From Anisakis pegreffii (lineage: Eukaryota > Nematoda > Chromadorea > Rhabditida > Anisakidae): DNA of 64,000 bases. This document shows, piece after piece, positions 40,601-52,600 of the stretch (its first letter is position 1; the number at the start of each line of letters is the position of its first letter). The notes beneath the pieces are model-generated. The model was given only the letters and a program-made list of their open reading frames with translations, had not been told where the DNA came from and made no database searches. Location of the stretch: contig JAPYMA010000340.1 of NCBI GenBank assembly GCA_035041965.1, positions 186,001-250,000 of the forward strand. Reading direction: 5' to 3'. A program made the position numbers and the translations under genes.

Positions 40601-43600
40601 TTCAACAATTATCCGGGCAGGTGGTGAGGACATTGTATGACCAGGGTGAACATCATTCGTGAAGCAGATATATATGCCTGCATCTGAATGCGTTACTCGC
40701 TGAATTGTTAATAATCCATCGAAATCCGTAGCATTCTCATTAAGCGTACCATCCTGTTTGCGCCATCTCACCGTGGCGGATGGCCGTCCCGGTAAGGTGC
40801 ACTTTATTAGAGCGGTTTCATTGGTGATGACTGCTTGCACAGGAGGATCAATCACCAATACATCAGCTATAAAATATTGGGACTGAGCACGGTTGCGAGA
40901 GCGGCATCTCAATCATTTCGAGGTGAATCTTCGTTTCATTTGACTGGATGCATGAACTATTTGTGTAAAACCGATAAAACGATACAATAGGAAAAGCGAA
41001 CTAAATGACAGTGCGATATGAAGGAAGGAAGTGCAAGAAAGTAATGAAAGTGCGAATGACATACGATATTTAACACGAACAACAGCAGGTGCAGAGAAAA
41101 TTGGATGTCCAGGATGAATATCGTCCGTGTAGCAGAAATATTCGCCAGCATCGGAAAAGTTCACTCTAGGAACTACCAATAACCCGCTTGTTACGGTAGC
41201 ATGCTGACTTACATCTCCGTCTCGTCTACGCCATCTGAGGGTAGCGTAAGGTCGATTCGCTAATTGACATCGTATTTGAGCGGATTCATTCAAATTCACC
41301 TCTTGTAACAATGGATCAACCTCAAGGACATCGGCTATAAAATTGTTTGCTTCATCTCGCAGCATCAAGTGAATTCAGCACAGAATGCAAGGAAAGCTGA
41401 ACGTTTTGAAGGCAACAAACACAAGAAGTGAAAGAAACGAAAATTAACGAATTGAGAGAACGTGGCAAGAATGAATGCCATTGCAAGAATTGAACGAAAG
41501 AACTGGAAATTATCACAATGAATTGGAAGCGAAAGAAATGAAAGAACGTCAGTGCAAAAGTGCATGTGTGCAATAAAATCAACATACGGTAGTGAACATG
41601 AATAGTTGCAGGTGCTGAATAGAGTATACGACCAGGATAAACGTCTTCCGTAAAACAAATGTATTTGCCTTCATCAGTATCTTTCACGTTTGGAAGCATC
41701 AAAACACCATCCTTATCAGTGGCATTTTCGGGAAGTTGGCCATTCTCCTTACGCCATGTCAGTAGGACATCCGGTTTGCTGGGTAACCAGCAACGTATTT
41801 TTGCTGTTTCATTTGCTGACACTGTTTGCAGCGGGGGATCTATTTCGATCACTGCTGCTACAAAACGATCAAATTTGTGATCAAAAATTTCGATAAGACG
41901 TGTTCTAGGATCTGGAACGACGACGCTCCAGAGTTCTGAGAAAGGATGCTTTGGAATCGCAGTGAAAGAAGCTGGCAGCTATGTGAACGCTACAAAGAAT
42001 GAAAAGTCAAAGAAACAAGAGATAGTAAAGGATTCAGTGCAATTGTGAGATGAACGTACGCGTTTGCACACGAATGAGTGCAGGTGGTGAATAAACAATT
42101 TGACCAGAATGAATATTATCCGTAAAGCAATAGTAGGTGCCCTCATCTGAGAGTTGCACTCGAGAAATTGTTAACAATCCATCAACATCACTGGCACCAT
42201 CACTGATATATCCATTTTCTCTACGCCAGCTTAGATGAACATCCGGTCTACCCGGTAACCAACAACGAATTTGTGCCGTTTCATTTACAGTCACTGTTTG
42301 TTGGGGACGATCAATTTCAAGCACTGCCTCTATAAGATGATTACTTCAATCGTTTTTTGGGAAGTATGTGGCAGCTTCCGGAATCTGATGAGAACAGGAT
42401 ATTCCGAACAGTATGTCGAGAACAAGAAAACATGAACGAAAGTTATTGGATTGGTGTGGTGCAAAATGAAGAAGAGTGACTTTACAATGAACATACGGCT
42501 TTCGACATGTAAAATTGCAGGTACAGAGTATATGGTGTGTCCAGGATGTATGTCATTTGAAGAGCAAATATAAACGCCCTCATCTGATGATGCTGCTCTA
42601 GGAATTGTCAATAAACCGTCATGATCCGTCGCGTTCTCACTAATCTTTCCATCCTCTTTAAGCCATCTCAGCATAGCGTAAGGCCTGCTCGATGACCAAC
42701 AACGTATTTGTGCACGTTCATTCGCTTGTACGGTTTGATGAAGGGGATCAATCACTAGCAGTTTTGACGCTTCCCGGATCTCGGGCACCTTTGTACCTCT
42801 GGTGACCCCAAACACTTTCGAATGCTCCAAGATCTTAGGCACTTTTGCTATAAAACAAAATACTCTGATCAAACTCATGTGGAACGCAGAGGGAAACGCT
42901 GTTTTCATGGGGAACAGGTTCTTTTTGATCTTGCAGTCAGCTCATCGAATCTCAAACGGAAACATGCCCATGCATAAACCAGTTAATCCGAGTCTATTCA
43001 ATATATCAGTCAATCAATCAGCCAATACAGTTAGTGGAGATGACCCTCTATTAACCGCTGACAAAATATCGGTAGATATTTTATGCTCCTGAAATTCTCA
43101 TCCATGAAACTCACATCTAACTGATGCCTTCAGAAAGCTGAATTCAATTGGTTCAAAGAGAGTTCATTTTCAAATGCGCAAACAAATTGAGAAGGTTCAC
43201 GCACAACGAGAGGATAAGTGCAAAGTGTGCAAAATGCATGAAAGTAACGAGGAAAACGTACGACTTTCAACATGAATAAGTGCAGGTGCTGAATAAATGT
43301 AATGACCAGGATGAAGGTCATCCGTTGCGCAAACATAACTTCCCTCATCAGAAACTTTCACTCTCGGAATTCTTAGCGAACCACCACCTGAATCCTTAGC
43401 GTCTGCGCTCAACACTCCATCCAGTCTGAACCATCTGAGTGTGGCGTACGGATGCTCGGGTAACCAACAATTTATTTGTGCGTTCTCATTCACGCGAATT
43501 GTTTGAACAGGGGGATCAATGAGTGGAACATGTGCTATAAATAAAACAAAAACGTGCAACACACAGCACAGAAGACATACGAAACCCATAAAAAGCCAAG

Positions 43601-46600
43601 TATGTGATAGTACCAAAATGAAATTGGTATTGAATGAATACTAGAGCAATGAATTTACGGTTGAAGTGCCCCCTGTGAGATATTTTACGAGAAGTATCGT
43701 ATAACTCGACTGGCAAGGATGTGGATGATAACTGCGGAAACAATCACTGGTAAAAACTACCATATTCATAGACTTCGTCTATGGATCGTTCGAAACGTCT
43801 TTTGTGATGTGCATCATGACCGTTTAGCTGACGGCTTTTTACACTATACTGGTCACGTTTTCCTGAAATATCGCAGTATTTCTTTGCAAAGACTAACGAA
43901 ATTTGCGCATTCCAGTAGTTTTACACGGTACGGTGATAGTGTGTGTGTGCACGTGAATACGGACAGTGCTTCGGTGCATTGATGTGAAGATCACTCACTC
44001 ACATTCGTAAGATCATATCAATAAGTCAATTTGAAATGGTGACGTTATGAGTGGTACACGAGAAGTGATTACAAACTGAAACGAACAAGCAGTATCAAAT
44101 CCGATTTGAAATTTGCTGCTAAACGAAAAAAAACAACGAAAACCACACCCAATCCACAATTGATATGAACTGATAAAATTGATAAATGATAGTGCGCTTT
44201 CAGTACGTGCAACGTGCAATGAAACACATCAAGAAACTGTGCAAATTACTTTCAAGTAGAAAAAGATGCTAGATGATCATTACTGAGCCTATTACAAAGT
44301 AATCCATTGGTATCCATTTTATATGAATGGAAAGAGCAGCGGGTAGGATCTTGATCAAGAGATATTACGCTGCAATCATCGGTAGAAGAAGGAAACTGGA
44401 ATGGATAGGGAAACTCTCAGTAAAGGAAGCATCAAGCGAAACAAAATCTAAACGATAATTTCCGTCGAAATTTCGAACTGAACAGGAGATGTGTGAGTTA
44501 CAAAAAGCGAATAGATTGCTCACGGTTCGCTTCCTGTTTTCAATAATTGCCTTTCAAGGATGCTTCTCGTTGAGATAATGTTATCCTTTGCTGGAAAGTA
44601 TTTGATAAACAATATCCAAGTGAATAACTTTAGATAATTTGGCACTTTAAGGTTCAGAACTTTGTGAACGGATTTGAATGTGTTATGAACAGTATCCGAA
44701 CATGTTATGAACAGCACGTACTCTTTCCTTAAGATATAGTGTTCATAACACGCTGTGACATATAATGTATAATCACAATCATAAGAATACCATTCGTGAT
44801 CAGGTGACAAATGTCTGCTGCTATGAATCGGCTTTAATTTGATTTCTAGAGCACAGATGCTACTGTAGTGTAGCTGAATCGGTGCTGTAGTGCTACATAG
44901 CAAATACCGTCTAGTTATGTCTTTCAGTGCAAATATGGCAACGATGCTGATCGAATACCTTTGAAGCATTACTTCTGATTGACCATATCATCATCAAACT
45001 AATGTAATTATGTGTTCGAACCAAAACCACAGTATCACTGAACCAATAACGTATCATTACTGGTCAAGTATCGCAAAATTGCTGAACCCATATCGTAGGG
45101 CTTTTGAGCAACTGCGGTAACATACCGCAACGAATACCGTTGCAATGTTTCAACCACTACCGTGACATTGCTGTGAACATCATGGTTGTGTTTTTTTTTT
45201 GTACCGATTTGACAAGTATCATGTAAGCAAACACATCACTCATTCTTGTTAATAACTAACTTCGAGTTAGAATATTCGATCGAAGAATTATGAAAAATGT
45301 AAAATCAAAGTCTCTTTCTGAAGAATGGATCAGAAACCTTTCCGAATGAATAGATTTCAGAAAAGGGCAGCAACAAAGGGAGAAGAAAGCAAAAGCAACA
45401 TACGTCGTTCAGCGCGTACTGGTGGCTCGTAACGTGCTGGCTCAGCTGAAAGCAAAAACTTGTTAAAGAATATATGAAAGTATATTTTGATAATTTCGTT
45501 TCACTTTCAAGAGTGAAAATATTTCAGAAGATGATCATTTGCATAAAATAAGTTCGAAGCTTCCCATGTAGTATATCATCTCTACCTCTGCAGATCGGCG
45601 GTTGAGATTTCACATAATCACTATTCACTGACTTGGGCTGATCTAGCGGAAATCCGTATTATGGGATATCAGAGGACCTAGTAGGAGTGGTGATAATCGG
45701 GTTCAATTCACTGCTAAAAATCGACAGTAGACGAATGTAAATGAAATTACTAATACGATAAAGGAACTGATGGAGACAGACGTATAATTTTTTAGAATGG
45801 CATCTTCTGGTCATTTTGGGAAGAGACAATCCGCAAAAGCTGAACTCAACAAAGAAACCATGTAAGAACAAAGAGTCTATTCAAACTTCTCCACATTAGA
45901 CGAAATTACGGTCATTGCGTAATATGAAGGAAAATCCTGAAAATCCAATCAACAAAATGATGGACGTCAAGCAATGTTATGCGGGTTAGAGTATGAGGAT
46001 GTAAAATTACTGTAAGGAGGTACGAACTGAGAATGATCTCATAAAGACATGCGAGGTTACACATCACATGCAATCAACTTGCACAGGGAAAACTGCTTGG
46101 TAGCTGAAGAAACTCTTATGAAATTGGTGACTTTTCCTCCAACTCTGACTTCAGTTTTCGTTCGCTGTCGTCCTCTTGCGAAGGAACTGTTCTTATGCGA
46201 TAATTTTGTACTTAATTGAATGATGACAAACCAATATCATCTGATACGCCAAAATGAGCTATAAGCTATACCCATGTTCACCTGGATGCATTTGGCTTAA
46301 AGGTATGTTTTTGGACTATTTCGTTTGCACTGTTCCATTCAGATTGACAATTTGTGAGATTCAGCTAAAATGATGCAGCTGTCGTGATGGTATTTGTAAG
46401 CGACCAACAATAATATGATAATAACTGAAACAAATTCACATACGCTGTTCAACAATCACTCGTGCTGGTAGTGAGTCAACACTTGACCCCGTTCTTGGGT
46501 CATGCGTTGAGCAAATGTAATGACCAGCATCATGAGGTGTCGTTCGTGGTATATGCAACATACCGTCGCGCTCTTCAACCTCCGATGGGAATGTACCATC

Positions 46601-49600
46601 GTGTTTACGCCAGCTCAACGATGCAGCTGGATTTCCGGGAACCCAACAACGAATGCGTGTCGGGTGATTCTCGGGAACCGTTTGCTCATGCGGGTCGACT
46701 ATGGGTATTACGGCTAAAATTCTTCATTGATTTCATCGGTGATACTCAATTTCAAAGGTGACGGCAACACATTGGTAGTAGTAGTGTCATTCATATGATA
46801 TGAGGTTATCATTTAAGCATTCTGCAATAAGCTGTCTGTATCGGTCACTGTGGTACTATGCTGTATGCGCTTTGATATGTAATGCGTTTGTTAGGATTGT
46901 GTCATAAGCACAACATCAACGAAACGGCAACAACAACACAGAAACAAATAAACAAACTTCATATCTTCAAAAGAATATCAAGAAATTAGATATACGAATT
47001 GCACATCCTAAAAAAATTGCAAATAATATGTGATTGATTAGTAAATAAGTATTCGAACAAAAGACACAACCATGTTGATGACAAATAAAATGTGTGTGAG
47101 ACAAAAAGATATTTATGACAGCACAACTTTCGTGTTCACGAACATTTATTCACCGGAAAAGAGAGCGTAAGCATAGGCTCCAATCAGCTTTCGGTTTGAC
47201 CTATCTTTTGAATGGTTCGACTAAATGTCGCGGACGCGAAGATGTTGTGAGCACAGATCGCAAATCGATCACAAAAGTGCAGAATAAAATTGCTAGTAGA
47301 GTGCAAACTGAATATAACACAAGTGAATAATATGGAAAACCAAAAAGAAAATCAATTAAAATATGAACCAACGAGACAATCGTCAAACAGAACTGTATTG
47401 TGACGATGATGAAATTATAACATAGAATATTGGACATCGAGAGTGATCCTCAAAACCATACACGAATTTTCTTCGAGTCTTGCTGTGATATTGAAAAGTC
47501 AATTCAAGCTGATATTTCGGACAGTTTTGATCGATTCGAACACAAACGAACAACAGTTTCAGTAGATTAATGTTTCGAAATGTTAGAACACGTTTACAAC
47601 TAACAGCAACTGATAATGAGAACAAATCAACATACTGATTTCATGAATTGTTAGCAAACATCATGTGTATCGTAGAGTTGAGTTATTTTAGCATGCAGTA
47701 ATCAGATGTTATTGTTAGAAATAAAGATTTTGTTAGGATTAATCGACAGTGAACCGATGTTAATGAACGTGATATGGATGAGGATAGTTGGAAATGTTGG
47801 AATAGGCAGTCGAAGATAGACGATCAACCAGAGATGTTTTATGGCAGTTATCCGCTGTAATCAAAAAGTGAGAGGAACACGAGGAAAATAGGGTTTGTTC
47901 TCATCAACAGAGGGAATCAACTAGGTAGAATTCACTAGACAGAATGAAACTAGGAGTGGAATGTTTCATTAAAGCTGAAATGTTATGAAGGAAAAATAAT
48001 GGCAGCAATATGGAGAAGTGGACAGTGCAGAGCTTGAAAGAATGCAAACGAAGGTACGAATTAATGATTGAAGAGAGAACGGATTATGTATGTATCTGTC
48101 GATATCATTCTTTTGGCAGTTTGGAATCATGGAAGAAGTATTAAAAAACCCAAAAATACTTAGTAGAATGAAGTTGTTGGGAAAAATTAAAAGTGTGTCT
48201 GGAAACCTTGATTGAAACCAGAAAATGATGTGAACCGAAAAGAAGGGATTGATAGTGATTAGTGAGTGTGTAAGTGAAAAGTGATCAATTGAATCAGAAT
48301 TAATCATTCGAAAATGTATCCAATTCATATACGCATGTTTGCATGAATGTAATAACTGATTACAATAACGTGTCTGAAACAGGAACAAAAAAAACATAAA
48401 ACTACGAACGCATTTCAACATTGATTCTGGCTGTAACGCCTTGACCAGGTGGTGTATCGGGATGAGCGTGAGGATCAACATAGGTGCATACATACTCGCC
48501 GGCATCCGCTTGTTGAATATTATGGATGAGTAGCACACCGTTGGATTGTTGTGCATGATCCGGTAGATGATGTTCAACAAGTTTATGCCATTTCAAGTTG
48601 TCCGATGCTTCGCCGTCTACTGTGCAAGTGATTTGTGCCGCTTGACCTACCGCAACCGTCTGTTCAAGCGGATCCACTTCAAGTGCTGCCTCAAAACCAT
48701 GAGCAGGAGGATGCTCCACTCGTGGACGTGCTTAAAACAATCATTGAATGGGTTTTGCACAACGGAGGTGAGTGACATGATGACGGCTGAGCGGTTCAAT
48801 TTACGATAAGATCATTGACTGAAGAATGAACTCCGATCAATCTCTTAATGGAATCAATCAACTCACTTAGCACAGCCATCACCGTTCTGGGAATATATCA
48901 ACACTTCTCAAAGATAACTGACTGACAAGACGTGCAATGAACATTTCAGGGTGATGGGTTCAAAAAGCATGGATTTCGAATTGCACAGAATGGGAGTTAC
49001 TGAGCTGGTTGGCACAAAGGATATGTTTCGTTAAGATAGGTGAATATTCTACGAAATCAACAATGTTATGAGTACTTCAAATTATGACTGATGGTTGTAA
49101 GCTGACTCATGCATGTGTTTAGGAAGTAAGTCTTCGAATGGCCCATAACCAGGTTATGACTGAGCTGTCGTTTTCAAGCTCGTAACTCTTAATGATTAGA
49201 ACTAGCCCCGAAAGTCACTTAGAGAATTAATCACTCGCAATCATTGGCACCTACCTCGATCATTAAAACAGAAAAGCTGGGAAGCGTACTGAAGGAAATC
49301 CGAACAGAGAGAAACTAATGAAGAACTCGTGGAGATATAAAAGGGTAGAAGGGTTCGAAGCGAATAAGATGAAAACAATTGAAGATCATAAAAACAGAAT
49401 GTAACAAAGGGTAAAACGTGATCTACTTAGCGAAGGGTAGGTAAATCACCGATGTTTACGAGCAATATTATAAAATCCCTTTCAGTTTTGGCATCATAAC
49501 TTATTTGCAAGTGCTTGACTCAATCAAGCGTGTACGATCGCTCTAGATGACGTCGTTATCTTATCATTAACTGCAACCAAGCGATTGCATGTTGCAGCTA

Positions 49601-52600
49601 TTGAATGAGAACGAATCGCTATCGAGCAAAACTGATAGAGATATTATAATTGGATGAAGTGAACGGGGTGGGGTGTTCGTCGTTGATGGTGATGTTTGTC
49701 TTACGTGCATGCACAACAAGTGTGGCAGAAGTGGAATCGATCGGTTGATGTCCTCGATGGGGATCGATTTGTGAGCATACGTAAGTGCCAGCATCGCTGT
49801 GTCGTGAATTCGGTATGTACAATTGGCCGTCACCATTCGCTGATACACCGTGCGGTAACGGCTCATCGCCTTCTCGACTCCAACGAAGTTGAGCATGCGG
49901 ATTACCGTGTACAAAACAACGGAATTGTGCCGGATCACCTTCGTTTACGATCAGCTCCGGCGGGTCTATCTCGGGTCGTTCGTTAGCTAAAATATTTAGT
50001 GAGATACGAAGGTGCAGCATTCAAGCGAAACGGTGTACAAAAGGATTGATGTCGCTAGGAGAATGGATACTGAGGAAGTGTCAAGCGACTGAGGTGATTA
50101 CTCTGGTACAGAGAGGCAAACAGTCAAGGATGAAGGAGCATCAGTATCAAAATCAATATTGAGGTGTTGTTTCATGCAGATAACACAGTGATTCTTAACG
50201 AAACGCAGTGTAACTGTGCTTTTGGATATTCTGTGAGGACTTGTCCTATATGGCATCTGTCCTACATTTGTATAATCTGAAATATCCGAAAATGAAAGAT
50301 ACTTGTTAATGTAATCATTTCAAACGGCGAAGTGCCAAACGTTGAGATGTCTTCCAGTTTGTGAACCGATCAACGTTGATTGCGGGCAAGTAAGCTGATA
50401 AGCAGTAAGAATGTGCAAATTAATATTCAAAGCGGTTAGTTGTCTTAGCTGCTATCATCTAAATAGTACATGCGAAAGCGTGAAAATAACTCAGAAAGAG
50501 TGTGGGCAAAATCATATGTCGAAGTTGAATGAATACGTCTTGTGAAATAATGTTTAACATTTAAAAAAATGGAACTCAGAATGATGAGACGATTTCAGTG
50601 ATAACATAATCAACGGAACATTGAATAATTTAGCAACGTAACCAAAAAATAGAACAGAAAATAATTGGCAATACATCATGCAAAAGTATTTCTGACGGTA
50701 TTCATTGAACTCATCGCGCACAATTTGAAAGCTTTAAATTGAAAAGTACCATCCACTTTAGTGACAGCTATTGGCTGTGATTCTACTGTTCCGAGCAGTT
50801 ACAAACTGAAACTTAATCTGAGATCTCTACTGCTGAACGTAAGATAGAGGAAGATCGCAAGAAAGCAGCAGAGGGAACGATATTAAACGTAATAGTCCTC
50901 TGGTTGTAATTTCAAGCTGAATGGCTCTCCAAAAGCAATGAACTGATAAAGAAAAATGCATCGATGAGTTCTTCATTGAAATGATACCCTCAGAAAGCAA
51001 ACAACGTCGTCAATAAGAAACTAATGTAACATATTTAGGTGCGCGCAGTTAATACGAACTTTCCGAGCCAACATTCAACTGTACAGGTTCTGAGTCGGCG
51101 GTGTGTTCGGTTTGTGGATCGGTCGCTGAGCATATATACTCGCCAGCATCTGCCAGGCGTACCTTGTCGGTCGATAGCGTACCGTCTCTAGCCTCACTAA
51201 TACCGTAGCCAAGCGGATCGCCGTCGGCTCTTCGCCAGTGCAGTTCAGCATCTTCGATCTCATCCGACCAACATCGGATTTCAATCGAATCACCTTCATT
51301 AACGGTTAGTGTTGCGGGCTCAACCGATGGTGCTTTTGCTGTAAAATGTGCTGATGAAATGAGTGATCAGTGAGTAAAGGGTGGAGTGAGGTGTGTTTGT
51401 TCAGTTGCATTGATGGAAGAAGGATCGATGGGTGAACGAGTGCTGGTCAAATCATAGGCACGATGGTCAACTGCATCGCTTGAATGGTGAATTTGATGAT
51501 GAATTTGATATGGCTGACACAAATGCGGCCTAATCCTCCCTAAATCCCAGCATTAAAGTTATTCAGCTGAGAAAAATGCGACTAGTCAGAAGAACTGTGA
51601 ACGGGATGTTTTGCAGAATGTCACCAAAAACATTCAGAGGGTATTCCGCCAGAGGATATGTGCTCACGATGCAGTGGATCATGAACACCATTCATAGAAT
51701 TTAGCGATAGTTGCGTGTGTTGGGGTGAATACTGTGCGACCAGCAGACATTTCATGATGTCGCATAAAATCATAAACAAAAAAGGAAGAAATCGAACGAA
51801 AAATATCAACGGAAGTTTCCAAAAAAAGTTCTTTTTTCTCTTTCAGAGGGTAAAATAATCATGTGCAGTGAATATCGCAATGAGAATATGTGATAATCTC
51901 AATCGGTTGGATAGAATGAATAGAGTTGTACGATTTGTGAGTGCGTCTCACGTCAACCATAAGTGAGCAAACGCAAAATCAAATTTGCAATATCATTAGA
52001 TGATTTGTTTTGATTTGATATTCGTTTGCAGACGACTTGTGCCTGTTCATGCAATCAGAATCATTCGAAACCATCAAATATGCATCATCGATGAAACTGA
52101 TGGAACAGTGAGTCAACAAGTCCAAAAATGCGACAGCTCAACCAACCCAAACGAAAGCAGTCATCCGTTCACGAAAGCAAAAAATCAACTGAACTGATCA
52201 ACAAAAAACTGATACAAGAGAATTTCGCAAAAAATGAAATAATGTTGCAACAGAAGAGATGAACCAAATATTGCGATTATTATCCTCTTCTGACAAACGC
52301 TTCCAACGATAATAACCACACGAGAAGCGTGAACAAAAGTCGAAGAAAACCAAATGCTGTGCTCTAAAGCCACTCAAGAACGTGCTAATTTGACCAGTTC
52401 AGCGGCTGAATGACCGCAGAAATGTAAAAGCTAGATCGAGATCGGCTTTTTGTCAAGTTCATCAGAACTCAATACGGGATAAGATGATAACCCTGCTTAG
52501 CATATCAGTGCTGTCGAACCCTGATTATCAATGGCAAAGTTTGAACCTATCGCAAGGTCTTTACTATATGTAGTGAATGGATGCAAAATGGGTAACTGTG

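Larger units (their letters stand above)
33540..43262 (-). promoter_or_regulatory. GCAC motifs downstream of HPGH-class 5' splice sites (putative MEC-8/RBPMS sites)
   Basis: On the transcript strand most introns of this block have GCAC, often as ttgcac or tgcacac, within about 60 nt after the donor: after Ig20-25, 27-31, 34, 36, 37 and 40 and, outside the block, Ig49. Ig25 and Ig23 have three each. They are not seen after the 5'-class exons I checked. MEC-8 and RBPMS proteins bind GCAC; function here is inferred. Confidence 0.6.

Noticed and set aside
33578..43534. CRISPR-like regular spacing of repeats
   Set aside because: The regularity comes from 270-nt protein-coding exons and introns, not short repeats with unique spacers.
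44520..44969. 149-codon minus-strand ORF in the long intron near Ig20
   Set aside because: No Ig, EGF or LG signature and no fitting splice phase; best explained as a chance ORF.
47969..48580. 203-codon minus-strand ORF
   Set aside because: It overlaps the Ig18 exon in another frame, is rich in hydrophobic and Ser residues typical of AT-rich chance ORFs, and has no domain.
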